Source: Porphyra umbilicalis
Taxonomy: Eukaryota; Rhodophyta; Bangiophyceae; Bangiales; Bangiaceae
Length of the DNA: 64,000 bases
Assembly (NCBI GenBank): GCA_002049455.2
Contig: KV918859.1
Span: forward strand, 173,783-237,782
Direction: 5' to 3'
Shown here: positions 20,648-31,016 of the stretch, piece after piece
How positions within the stretch are numbered: position 1 is the stretch's first letter
How the letters are laid out: the number at the start of each line of letters is the position of its first letter
Made by a program: the position numbers and the translations under genes
Notes under the pieces: model-generated
The model's database searches: none
What the model was told of the DNA's origin: nothing
What the model saw: the letters and a program-made list of their open reading frames with translations, nothing else

Positions 20648-22381
20648 ATGGCGCCGCCGCCGAGCATTGAGTCGGACCCTATCTTCCTTGGCGCCATGGA
20701 CCAAGACCATCTCACGGACCTACAATCGGACTTAATCCTGATCATTCGTTCCGTTGAGCGCGACGACGGCGGGGAGTTGCGCAAGGGCGAGGAGCTGCGT
20801 AATAAGATCGTCGACATGTACACGCCGTCGATGCTCTTCTGCCCAGAGCTGTTGCGGCACCCGGCGCTGCACCAGTCGTTGTTGACGCTTCTTCTCAAGC
20901 GGGAGGTCAGTTTGCCGATCGATGCCACCCAACCGAGCGTCATCAATCTTGCGCAGGGGCTGTACGTCGACTGCGGAGCCACTTCGATTGCCGTACATTT
21001 CGTGCACGACTACGAGCGGTCATTTGCACTCAGTTCTGGGGACATGCCGGTGCCTACGTCTACGGGCAGCGGCGGGCGCAGCTGTGGTCGCGGCCGCTCG
21101 CCGCGGCGCCCCGCTTCAGCCTCAGAAGGTGGTAGCCAACACGGCGGCTGTGACACCGACAAAGACGATGTACGCACGAGGCGTGGTCACGACGGTCATG
21201 CTGCATGTGACGGCGGCGCCGGCGAGCACGAGTTCGGCATCGCCGCGAGTGATGGTGACAGGAACAGCCACGTGGCGGCCAAGGCAGCGCGCGACGTGTC
21301 CGTTCGATTCAAGGACGAACGCGCCAAGTTTAGCGGTACCCAAGACCAGTGGTGGCCGGACTTTGTCTCAACATACAACCTGATCTGTCGCGACTACGCG
21401 CTCTCCCCCCGATTGAAGCTGCAGTTCCTGCACAACCTGCTCACTGGCGCGGCGAAGGTGTTCTTGTTGGACAAGGTTTTGTCTGTCGCCAGCACCTATG
21501 AGGACGCAGTCGACCATGTGCACCGAGAATACCACCCCGTCGTCCAGCAAAAACAGATGAAGAACGATCTCAGCAACCTACGGTTGAGCTACCTTGTTGG
21601 CAAGGACATGACCGTGGACTTGGCGCTCGTGGAGGTCTACAAGCGGGTATCAAGCAGATCAAGGATGGTCCCAGCGGCGTACCAGGGCGAGGAGCACCGC
21701 GTCGCCTTCTTGCGCGGCGCAGTCATCGGGTGCACTTGGGCCACGGAGCCTTTGAGCCGCATCGACACACACAACTTGTCCATCCAACAGCTTTACACGG
21801 AGCTGTCGTCGTCGTTGTCCCTTTGCCGGGAGAGTGCGAATGCCGTTGCTCGCGATCGCATTCTATCTGGGTCCGGGTCGGTCGTTGATGACACGGCGGA
21901 CAACATGTTTCAAGGCCAAGGGCAGTACTCGATGCGGAACCAAGGCGTAGGTAACCGTGCCGGTGCCATCCGAGGCGCGTCGACGGCGCCGCACTTTGAC
22001 CCGTTGACCATCATGGGCTGTTTCAACTGTGATGACCCGAAGCACACGATCAACAACTGCCCGAAGCCCAAGAACACGCTCAAGGCCGCTAAGCGCCGAG
22101 CTGAGTACCTACTCAAGCGCAAAGAATCCCAAGTGCTTCCTACGGTGAGCAGGGTGTCATGGGAGCTCTGCACGCAGCTCGATGCACACCAAGATCCAGC
22201 AGTGACGGCAGCACGGGACAGATCCGAAGGGGTCAATGACGACTTGGCGGGAGGAAGCAGCGACGGGGGCGACGTCGGGCAAGAGTTCTTCGCGGCCTTG
22301 ACGGGCAAGCAGGTTGATAGTGCGAGCCACCACGAGGCCTACGGTGACAGTGGCAGCGCGTGTTTTGTGCCGAGGGACTGA
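20648..22381 (+). CDS. gag: Copia gag polyprotein
   Basis: 577 residues. The central helical part resembles copia gag (DERAKFSGTQDQWWPDFVST, LQFLHNLLTGAAKVFLLDK, AVDHVHREYHPVVQQKQMKN). It ends with a CCHC zinc knuckle CFNCDDPKHTINNC, spacing C-x2-C-x4-H-x4-C. The N-terminus has a low-complexity Gly/Arg insert near residues 140-200. Gag would form the cytoplasmic particle that packages element RNA. It overlaps the protease frame by about 20 bp in a -1 relation. This could be programmed frameshifting or simple decay, and I cannot tell which. Confidence 0.8.
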   Translation: MAPPPSIESDPIFLGAMDQDHLTDLQSDLILIIRSVERDDGGELRKGEELRNKIVDMYTPSMLFCPELLRHPALHQSLLTLLLKREVSLPIDATQPSVINLAQGLYVDCGATSIAVHFVHDYERSFALSSGDMPVPTSTGSGGRSCGRGRSPRRPASASEGGSQHGGCDTDKDDVRTRRGHDGHAACDGGAGEHEFGIAASDGDRNSHVAAKAARDVSVRFKDERAKFSGTQDQWWPDFVSTYNLICRDYALSPRLKLQFLHNLLTGAAKVFLLDKVLSVASTYEDAVDHVHREYHPVVQQKQMKNDLSNLRLSYLVGKDMTVDLALVEVYKRVSSRSRMVPAAYQGEEHRVAFLRGAVIGCTWATEPLSRIDTHNLSIQQLYTELSSSLSLCRESANAVARDRILSGSGSVVDDTADNMFQGQGQYSMRNQGVGNRAGAIRGASTAPHFDPLTIMGCFNCDDPKHTINNCPKPKNTLKAAKRRAEYLLKRKESQVLPTVSRVSWELCTQLDAHQDPAVTAARDRSEGVNDDLAGGSSDGGDVGQEFFAALTGKQVDSASHHEAYGDSGSACFVPRD

Positions 22382-23891
22382 GTATTCGCCTGCCCCTCAA
22401 GCACAGACTCCCACCACCGAGCCCGGACGAAGTCGTTGAGCCCGCCGTCTTCGAGCTGCTGGCCACAACGGTTGACTTCCTTGGTGCGTGCTTGGACACC
22501 GGCGCCCAGCGCACGGTAATCGGTATGCAGCAAGCGGAGGCGTACATCAAGCTCACTGGCGGCACGGGCACCATCAAGAAGGTCGGCCCCAAGACGGTCT
22601 ACCAGTTCGGGGGCGGCAAGCACGATACGGTCGGGTGCCTTGACATCCGGGTGCCCATCACCGCCGAATTCATCATCATCATGGCGGTCGACGTGATCAA
22701 GCTCAACGTGCCCTTCCTGCTTGGGCTGGACACGCTTGACCGGTACAAGATGTACGTCAACAATGTCACGGACGAGCTGGTTTGCGTGAACGAGGGGGTC
22801 AGCCTCCCCACGACTCGTTCGGATGGACACGTCTACTACAGCTGGGAGTGGAACCCGGACATCCTCTACACATTTCCAGAGTTAGTACGCATCCACCGCC
22901 ACTTCTTCCATGCGAGCCCCGAGCGACTGTACGCCGTAATCATTACGGCACGCCTCATGTTGAGGCGCGCGAAGAACGGGGATGCTGTTCCCGAGACGCT
23001 TCAACGTCTGCAAGACGTGGCGGCGGCGTGCGATGTATGCCAACGCCTGGCGAAGGATCCGGGTCGCTTCCGTGCCGCGCTGCCCGAGGGGGACGTGATA
23101 TTCAACCGGGTCGTCCTGATTGACCTGATGTTCCTCAACGGTCGCGCTGTACTCCACATTGTCGACAAAGACACCCTCTTCAGCGCGGCCACTTTCCTAC
23201 GCGACGGTCAATCGACCGCCGCCGTTTGGGACGCGTACATGAGCGTTTGGGTGACCAGGTACGCTGGCTACTCGAACCACATCCACGTCGACGCCGGCAC
23301 TCAACTGCATTCAGCATAGTGGAAAGCGCTTCTCCATGCCGCGGGTGTCCAAGTGTACGACTCGGGAGTGGAGAGCCACAACTCCCTTGGAGCCGGCGAG
23401 CGCTATCACGCCTACTTGCGTAATTGTACAACCGGGTGTCGGCAGATCGACCTGGCATCTCGCCTGACATGGCATTGGCGCTCGCTCTCTTCGTAATGAA
23501 CCAGACGGCAGGGCCTAGCGGCTTGTCACCCATGCTCCTACTTTTCGGCGTGAACCCGCCGGTGCCTGTCAAGCCGGTCGACCTGCCAGGCCACCGCGAG
23601 CGGAGCAAGGCCATGGCCCACGAGCGCCTGGAGATGGTCAAGTGCGTCGCAAAGGCACGCTTGGACGCCGCGCTACGCAACAAGGTGTCGAGCGGCACAA
23701 TGGTCGATGTACAACCCGGCATGGACGTACTTGTCTTCCGTGAGGTGCCAGACAAGAAGTGGGAGGGTCCCTACAAGGTCGTCGGCGTGAGTGGCAAGAA
23801 GGTATGGCTCGACGGGAAGCAGCGGCTACGAATGTATTCAATCACCCAAGGTCAAGGTGTACAACCCGCCACCGAACATCGAGCCCGCTGA
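22360..23891 (+). pseudogene. pol: Copia protease and integrase segment of pol (interrupted)
   Basis: The aspartic protease signature is FLGACLDTGAQRTVIG. Integrase follows with its HHCC zinc module (HRHFFHASPERLYAV ... CDVCQRLAKD), the core region with VLIDLMFLNG and HIHVDAGTQLHS, and after a stop (23317-23319) a GVESHNSLGAGERYHAYLR block near the third catalytic position. The reading then moves to another frame from 23424 (MALALALFVMNQTAGPSGLS, PLLY-like copia spacer) to 23891. The stop plus the frame change mean no full integrase can be made from this copy. Confidence 0.75.
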
Positions 23892-25692
23892 CCCAGACGT
23901 GGCCTCCGTCGAGCGCGAGACTCCGCCCGTCCCGACGGCGCCGGCTGAGTCCACGAGCGACAAGGGCACCATTGTGGACAGCATCATCGCGGGTGATACC
24001 CTTATGACAAACCTGCACCGCGCTATGGGCCAGCTACGTGACAAGGCGTACCGTGGTGCCTCTGCTGCGATGCAGACGCCGGAGGATGTCTGTATGTCGG
24101 AGGTGCTCAAGTCAGATGACCCGCGGGCAACATCTCCAGAGATGGACGCAGCATGCGAGTCTGAAGCGGATGGGCTAGTTTCACGTGGCGCATTTCGGCG
24201 GCGGCTGCGGACATCAGTGCCTCCCAATGCCAACGTCCTCGGCGGCCGGATGGTGAAGGTGATAAAGAGGGTCAACACGGCGGATGCATCCGCCAAGGCC
24301 CGCTTTGTCGCGCAGGGCAACACGGACAAGGCCAAGGCTTTCGTCGTCCACAACCTCTCGGCGTTGCGGCAGAGTTACACTAAGATCCTCGTGTCCACTA
24401 GGGCCGTGCTCGGGCTCCGTATCTTTTCCCACGACGTCAACCAGGCGTACCTCCAGAGCAAGGACAAGCTGTCGCGTGAGGTATTTGTACGACCTCGCGC
24501 GCGGGACGCCAGGTACTTTGGTGTCCGCGATGACGAAGTGCTTCAAGTACTACTTCCGCTGTATGGTCTCCCGGACGCGGGAGACTACTGGGATGTTACC
24601 GTACTGGACCACGTGGAGAACGAGCTGGGCATGGAACCGCTTGTCGGTGACCCGCGTCTCTTCGTCAAGGACGGTTCCAACGCACTACAAGGTCTCCTTG
24701 GCGGCTGTGTGGATGATTTCCTCATGGGCGGTGACACGCACTTCCAGACTCTCACCGAGAAGACGCTGCAGAGGTTCGAGTCCAAGCCGCGCGTATGGGA
24801 CAACATGGAGTTCATCGGCGTGTCAAACAAGACCGCACCCGGTCCTCCGAGAGTGCTCTCCATCGACCAGACGGGATACATCGATGCGGCGCGCAAGCTA
24901 CCGTTAAGCATCAGCTACGACAAGTTTGTGTCGGTGCGCGCTGCGTTCGCGTGGCTGGCGCATAGCCGCCCTGACCTGTGTTGCGCGATTAACCGTGCCG
25001 CGCAGGTGACAGCGTCTACATTCCGCGAGGAGCACATCAAGGAGCTGAACAAGGCCATCAAGCACGCAAACGCCACGAAGACGCTCTCCCTTATGTATGC
25101 CCCGCTGGGCAAGGACTATGCTGACGCCTCCTTTGCTTCCAATGACGACCTGTCATCCCAGCTGGGGTACATCGTACTTCTGTGTGATGGGCACTCGCGC
25201 TGTCACGTCATGACGTACTCAAGCAGGAAATCGAGACGCGTCGTCAAGAGCATCATGGCGGGGGAGGTCTACGTCTTTGCAGATGCGTTTGATGCCGCTT
25301 TTATCATCAAGCACGACCTCGAGCGCATCTACGATCAGCTCCTGCCGCTGGTTATGTTGACCGACTCCAAGCAGATGTTTGATGTTATCATCCGTGCCTC
25401 TCATACAACGGAGAAACGGCTGATGATTGACGCGGCGGCGGTACGCGAGGCGTACAAGCGCTACGAGATCTCCAATGTTGGCCTGGTGCGGTCCGAGCAC
25501 AACCCCGCGGATGGGCTGACAAAGCCGCAAATATGTGCGGCGCTAGACGTTACTCTCCGCACGGGCACGGACGTCAATTCGGTGGAGCAGTGGGTCACTC
25601 GGAACGAGACGATGGCGGACTCGGTGCCCGAGACCATGACGACGGCGGAACGGACGGATGGGCGCTCGGATGAGGAAGACCCGGGAGTGTGA
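23865..25692 (+). CDS. pol: Copia reverse transcriptase and RNase H segment of pol
   Basis: The frame is open to 25692, where its TGA lies within the first bases of the 3' LTR. RT motifs run in order: AKARFVAQGN, FSHDVNQAYLQSKD with the first catalytic Asp, LLPLYGLPDAGDYW, then GGCVDDFLMGG as the catalytic DD box (CVDD in place of copia YVDD). RNase H follows with KDYADASFASNDDLSSQLGY, IMAGEVYVFADAFDA, MLTDSKQMFDV and RSEHNPADGLTK, giving the expected acidic residues. It has no start of its own; it is the downstream part of gag-pol, in a different frame from the preceding segment. Coordinates mark where homology-like sequence resumes. Confidence 0.85.
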
Positions 25693-26268
25693 ATCTTTGC
25701 ACCCCGGCGCGGGATGACCTGTACCTGTCGAGATCCCACCCTTCCGCCAATCACCGGCCGATGATTTGGATGGACCAATTGCATGCGAGATTCGGCGTTG
25801 TGCCACGCCGGAACGGAGGGGAGATTGCATATTGCGCCTCCGAGTGTGTGGCTGTGTGTGATTGCGCTGGCGGGCCGTTACCCGTCAGTGGCTTGTGTGC
25901 ATCTGGCACCCCTGAGAGCGGGGGTTGCCTGGGTGGCTTGTTTGGCCGGGTTGGCCCGCGTGCGTGCGCGTGTGCGGGCATACAGCCGTTTTCGCAAAAA
26001 CCTCGCACGCAAACTGTCGCACCGCTCTTACAAATCGGCCTTCACGGGGTCGCAGAGGCCGATTTGTAAGAGTGGTGCAACAGTCGGCGTGCGAGGTTTT
26101 TGAGAGAACGGCTGTATGAGGGCACCCCGCATCGGCTAGCGGGGGGGTGACTGGCCCGGCAGCCCAGACACTGAGTGCCGCCGCACCCCGAGCAGGGGAG
26201 CGTCGGTGGGTCGGTGCACGGGTGGGCAAACACTGCGTTCTTTGCCATTTTTCGCCGGTTTTCCCACA
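25688..26268 (+). repeat. Copia 3' LTR (581 bp including a MITE)
   Basis: Same ends as the 5' LTR. The extra 134 bp is accounted for exactly by a 132-bp element plus a 2-bp TA duplication at 25981-26116. Confidence 0.9.
25983..26114. mobile_element. 132-bp Tc1/mariner-like foldback MITE inserted at TA
   Basis: It starts CAGCCGTTTTCGCAAAAACC and ends with its near inverse (GGTTTTTGAGAGAACGGCTG). Arms of about 55-58 bp pair around a loop of about 16 bp (TTCACGGGGTCGCAGA). TA lies on both sides (25981-25982 and 26115-26116), and the 5' LTR preserves the empty site with a single TA. TA target duplication and CAG-type ends are the mark of Tc1/mariner-mobilised MITEs. No coding. Confidence 0.92.
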
Positions 26269-26273
26269 CCAAG

Positions 26274-27601
26274 GCTTAACGTGGCGTGAAACGTGTCGCC
26301 GACCCACGCCGTCAACCCCCATTTGACATGCCGAAGGTCTCTAATACAGTAACTAAGAAATGATGACCGCGCAAACAATGAGGATCTGATCGTACTGCAA
26401 GGCGCCACATCGTCAGGAATGTGTACCACCCTACTTGGGGGGTACTGGGGCGTACTGGGGCCCGATTTCCGTACTGTGGGGCCAAAACGGAGGCCCGGAG
26501 CCCAAAATGGAGCCCGGCCGCAGCCCGGCCTGTGCCAGGCCGGCCGAAACGTGGGATACAAGTCTGCATGTCAGGTACTCGAGACGGCTCGAGACGGCTG
26601 GAGACGGCGACCGGATTTCGCGTCGTGTAGCCCACCTCTGAAGCAGACTACAAGTCGATCAAAACACAGGAAAATCGAGGCCTCCGGGGCCATTTCATCG
26701 GCACTCTGCACACCCTCGCCATTCCCAGACGGCTCCCAAGTTCTACGACTTGTGCCCGCCTGAAAGCAGGCTACAAGTGGAGCGATTCGGCCCACTTTAA
26801 GCAACCGCTAGGCAGCTCCGGGTCACAAGTCAAAGATGATCAGCGTCGCTGGAATGCCCGGCGGCCTCTTCACTGAACACGAGCGCAGCTGACTGTTTCG
26901 TGGCAGCCAAAAGTCACACATCATGCCTGAGGGCTATTCACAGTTTCGGGTACTTGTGTTCCGGGAATCGGCTTCCTTGACCTAATCCAGCGGGATCTCA
27001 CACACAGATGTGTGAGATCCTGGAACGCCGACGAGAGGTTTTCCAGGATCTGTGTGTGTCCCGCACAGAAAATGTCCAGTCGTGTATTGAGGCGGCAGGC
27101 TGGTCCATCCATTCCTGGCAGTCGATGCGCATTCCGTCCGGACTCGATTGTCGTCTCGCGTCCAAGAAGCTGGCACAGGATCACGGCCGGGCACGACTCG
27201 CGCGGCGACGAGTTGCAAGCGCCGTCAAATCACGTTCCGCACCGACCGACCGCCCCCTACCCTCACAGCGCCCGGGTTCTAGGCGGCTGCCCACCCCCCC
27301 CCCCCCCCCCGGATTCGCACGTCGTGGCCCCATTGATCCACCGGGCACGCGCACTATCCAGTCTCATCGAGGTAAGCACATTTGGGTTTGAGGAACAACA
27401 TCGGGCGTGAACCCTGTTGGAAGCGCTTCTTTAGAGGCCTATCTGCTCCGCCTTTCTAACACCATTGTCAGCGTCACGAAAATTCTGTGGATGATTGCCT
27501 GCCGGCTCCCCTAGTCTGTACTCTACCTTTCGGCTGGACCCACCCCTCTTCTTTGGTGACGGTCGGCTTAGTCAGGTCGAGCTGACGGAAGGTCGCTGGA
27601 T
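26274..27601. other. Non-coding stretch with a cruciform-type inverted repeat
   Basis: No convincing gene. At 26991-27063 nested inverted repeats occur: GGATCTCACA with TGTGAGATCC, then ATCCTGGAA with TTTTCCAGGAT, all inside an outer CGGGATCTCACACACAG / CTGTGTGTGTCCCG pair. A run of C occurs at about 27292-27311. ATTCACAGTTTC at 26936 has an exact inverse at 31331, discussed as a possible element end. Repeats of TACTGGGGCG-type sequence lie near 26435-26480. Confidence 0.45.
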
Positions 27602-29528
27602 ATGGACTCTCTTTTTTCCGCCCGTGGGATGGATCCTGATCTGGATGACGCCATTTCGGCTCTCGTGGTCGCCCAGTCGGCCGCCAAACTCGGGAGCTCG
27701 TCCGTTGCAGACGACGGTTTCCATGCCTGGGCGGTCGTCTTACTCGACCTGATTGCCGGGCTAGAGCCGGCCGCAGCGACGAACTGGTGTGTTGTTCGTC
27801 GTGCTCTTGGGGCACTTGTTTCTACTGCGGGGATGGGGGAGGGCCACCGCGACGCCGCCGAACTCCTTGAGTTGGTTGAGTTGGCAGATCTGGTTGATGT
27901 ATGCGGACAGACAAACCGCGCCCCACCCTTTGCTCGTGACCTCGTCGGCCGGTTCTTTAAGAAGAGCGTGACGCAGGGTAGCTTTTTTAGGGATGTGAGA
28001 ATGACCCCTGCACTTTTCGATGAGCTTGTTGCCTTGACTTCACCGCACCTCCCTCCCTCTTCTCGTGGCCCTGCCACCATGCCTTCGGCCTATCGCATTT
28101 TTTCGGTACTGTTTTGGCTTGCTCAGGGCGGCAGGCAGCGCGTTGTAGCACGGGCGGTCGACGTTGCCGAGTCAACGTTTTCCAAGCACTGTGAGCCGGT
28201 CATTGATGCTCTGCTGGCGGGCTTGCCCAAGCCCGACTGGCCTGGACCGGTGGAGCGCCAGCAGATTGCGAGAGACTTCGCCCAGCTGACGGGTGGCAAC
28301 CCCGTCGGATGGAAGGGACTGTACGTTCGTTTTCCGGCTTCTTTGCATTCGGCTGAGCGATGGCCGGCCTAAGGTGCGCGGATACAGGCCGACAGGCCAG
28401 TGGGTGTCAGTGCGAACCAAGATAACCACCATGCATTAGGGAAACGTGGGGACGGCATCTTCGTTAGCTAGCCCCACTCTCGTGTTCGGTATTCGAGTAC
28501 GTGAAGCGCTCACAAATTCTGTCACGTGTCGTCCTGGATGAACTTTACGCTTCACGGCCACGAGGCTCGTCGCTGTGCTTTTGCTATCGGTTGAGACATG
28601 AATGGTATCTTTTCGTCACAGATGCGGAGCTGTCGATGGTTGCCTGACACCCATCCTTACTCCATTCGGGGAGCACAAGGAAGACTTTACCGACCGGAAA
28701 GCCCAAAGCTCCCTTCTGCTCATCCCTGTGTCTGACACACGACGCTTCAGGTACTTTGTCGGCGGCTTCCCTGGCTCTCGGGGCGACTCGCTCGCATTCC
28801 GCGGTCGGTCGTGGCATCAAACTGCGGCGGATCCATTGCTACGAAAGTATATCCTGGGCAACGACGAGTTCGTCCTGAGAGATGCGGGCTTCGCGCTGAC
28901 GCCCTTCCTCGTACGTTTTTGCTCAATCTCTTTCCGTTGTCTATGTGCTGGTTAGCCGCCAGTCGAAGAGCAAAGAAAGCGCGTTGGGGACAGCGGTGGG
29001 GAGCTTTCACGAATCTGGTGGACATGCAAATGCTGCACCGAGCTCAGATACCCCAGTTCCCAGGCAGCTACCTAACATAACCGACGTTGCCTCGACGCGG
29101 CACCCCACGCCGTCACCTGTTGCCCTGCTCTTTTTTCTTCGCTACAGGTTACCCCCTTCCGGGAAGTTGACATCTCGGGTCCCAATGCGTCCTCTATGCG
29201 GAGGTTTAACCACCTGCACGCAAGAATGAGGGTTGTTGTTGAGAACGCATTCGGGCGTCTCAAGGGCAGGTGGAACGTCCTGCGGTTTATTGCCGCCCAC
29301 CCTGTACTTGCGGCGGTCGTGCAAGAGGTCACAGTGGCCCTCCACAACTTCTTAGAGGCGAGGGACTCTGAATACGAGGCGGAGTGGGAGGAGAGGGAGA
29401 GCTCTGCCGACACGCCTGTTATTGAGGAGGGGGTTGAGACAGACGATGCGCGACGTACAGCGGGTGCCGCCCGCCGCGTGCAACTCGTGAAGGCCCTTGG
29501 GCTTCCCTGGGTGGACGGCGAGGAGTGA
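27602..29528 (+). CDS. PIF/Harbinger-type DDE transposase, three exons (module B)
   Basis: Exons 27602-28320, 28622-28910 and 29148-29528 join in frame to 462 residues. Donors are GTACGTTC and GTACGTTT; acceptors are TCACAG and CTACAG. The N-terminus has the helix-turn-helix-like region of HARBI1 proteins (FRDVRMTPALFDELVALTS, RQRVVARAVDVAESTFSKH). The catalytic residues fall where expected: Asp245 in CGAVDGCLTP, Asp295 in GSRGDSLAF and Glu368 in RVVVENAFGRLKGRW, with RDAGFAL near 328. The family cuts and pastes DNA in the nucleus and usually needs a Myb-like partner, present here convergently. The length fits. With the triad and splice sites intact this copy may be functional. Confidence 0.82.
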
Positions 29529-29843
29529 GCGGCTGCTAGTTTCTGAGTGAATGCGGGGGTGTGGTGCGGAGGGCGGAGTATGAGAAAACAACATGTGGGG
29601 GGCTGCCATGGGAAGGGGGTGGCTGCCGTTGTGTCGTGCGCGAGCAGGGGCTGTGATGTCGAGCAACGACAACGAAGAATAAGGGCCACATCTCAGCACA
29701 AGACGTTGGCGCCACGCTGGAATTTTACAGTGACGCGTGACGTGTGCAGAAAAGGTCCTCGGCCACACTTCCATGTATTGTCCGCTTTTTTTACTAGAAA
29801 AACATCAAACAGAGCAATGCAATAACGGACACGAGGTGATCAA

Positions 29844-30851
29844 TCACTGGCGACGGGCCTTCTCGGTAATCGCCCGGATCATGTCAATCACAGCAACGCG
29901 AATGTCGTTGTCGTTCACAGAATTGGCCGACTGGCCCGACCCCGGGTGCCCGCCGTTGTGCCGCTCGGCAAATATGACGCGCTCCCGCTCGTTCTTGGCG
30001 TGCAAGTACTCGCTAACGGCCGCCGAGGTGCTCGCCTTCTTCGCCTTCTTTGAAATCTTGTGCGCCTCGGCGGCCGCAAGGATGTCAACGGCCTTGGGAG
30101 TGTCTTGCTCGCCGTCGCTGGCACTCGGGGTACCACTGCCGTCGCCCAGCGTGTCGCCCGCTCCATTGTCCGCCACAGCACCGCCTTCACCAGCCGTGTC
30201 AGCTGCCTCTGCGGCAGATACAAGGACGGAGACGCGGCCAGGGGCGTCAGGGATACCGTCTCCTACACCCGCCGCCTTTTCCAAAGCGCCGTAAGCGGGT
30301 GGGGCTGGGCCGCCAAGCGCCACAGGCTCGCGCCCGGTCGACTCGTTGGCGACAGATGATGTCTTGAACGCCTCGCGAGCCAGCGCGTAGAGCTCCGCGC
30401 CACCAAACTTAATGAGGATGTCCTCCCTGTGGGAGGTACTAAGCCCTGTCTTACGAAGTTGGGCTCGTGCTGCCACAAACTTGGTGCGCGTGTCCTTGAG
30501 CTTGCGGTCAACCGAAACGGCCGACCGCGTGCGAGCCGCCGCACGACTGGCCGCCCCTGTTGCCGCGACAAACGCTGCCACGAGCCCGTCGCCGGTGCGA
30601 CGAGTCTTGTCATGCGTCCTGCTACCGCGGTAGTGGGCCCAATGGGTCAGTGCGACTGTAAGCGCGCCCTTGAGCTCGCTGTGGGCCCAGTTCGGGGCAC
30701 GGGGCGCGGGCGGGTCCGTAGCCTTGCGCTTGCCTGAAGTCTTGCCACTGGCTGGGGCCTTGTCACTGCCGTTGTCCACGGTGCCCACTTCAGAGGGGGG
30801 CGATGCCATGCTAAGCTCCACCACCTTGGGGGTTGCGGTCCGAGCGTCCAT
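29844..30851 (-). CDS. Myb/SANT-like protein (module B)
   Basis: 335 residues from the ATG at 30851. A basic leader (SGKRKATDPPAPRAPNW) precedes a helical domain (HSELKGALTVALTHWAHYRG, GDGLVAAFVAATG, DRKLKDTRTKFVAARAQL) like the Myb/SANT-like domains of transposon accessory proteins. Then come an Ala/Gly/Asp-rich linker and a C-terminal segment (KISKKAKKASTSAAVSEYLH, NDNDIRVAVIDMIRAITEKA). It has the same length as the module A protein, although the C-terminal parts differ clearly. Its convergent position 315 bp from the transposase stop supports a two-gene PIF/Harbinger element. DNA binding is inferred from family. Confidence 0.6.
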   Translation of the reverse strand: MDARTATPKVVELSMASPPSEVGTVDNGSDKAPASGKTSGKRKATDPPAPRAPNWAHSELKGALTVALTHWAHYRGSRTHDKTRRTGDGLVAAFVAATGAASRAAARTRSAVSVDRKLKDTRTKFVAARAQLRKTGLSTSHREDILIKFGGAELYALAREAFKTSSVANESTGREPVALGGPAPPAYGALEKAAGVGDGIPDAPGRVSVLVSAAEAADTAGEGGAVADNGAGDTLGDGSGTPSASDGEQDTPKAVDILAAAEAHKISKKAKKASTSAAVSEYLHAKNERERVIFAERHNGGHPGSGQSANSVNDNDIRVAVIDMIRAITEKARRQ

Positions 30852-31016
30852 CGTGCACAAGTGGCCGAGGGGGGGGGGTGGAACGGGTCGGAGGTGCCGT
30901 GGTGCGATGGTAAAGTTGTGCGGTGGTGCGGTGGTATGAGCAAGACGCATTTGGAAGGGTGGTCGTTGAGGTTGCGGAGTAGTGCCGAAGCGGGTGGGGC
31001 GTGCTCTTGTACTCAA

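Larger units (their letters stand above)
19742..26268 (+). mobile_element. Ty1/copia LTR retrotransposon with perfect target duplication
   Basis: LTRs at 19742-20188 and 25688-26268 begin TGTGAATC and end CCCACA. CCAAG flanks both ends (19737-19741 and 26269-26273), a perfect 5-bp duplication. Gene order is gag, protease, integrase, reverse transcriptase, RNase H, which is copia order. Pol is broken between protease/integrase and RT (stop at 23317-23319, frame changes near 23420 and 23800), so this copy should be defective. A primer binding site is not obvious: 20189 onward reads ATCGCGATTTACG before the first TGG. The 3' LTR carries a younger MITE. Confidence 0.92.

Noticed and set aside
26415-26480. 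GGGGTACTGGGGCGTACTGGGG as a telomere-like or satellite tract
   Set aside because: Only two to three imperfect units occur and there is no telomeric motif.
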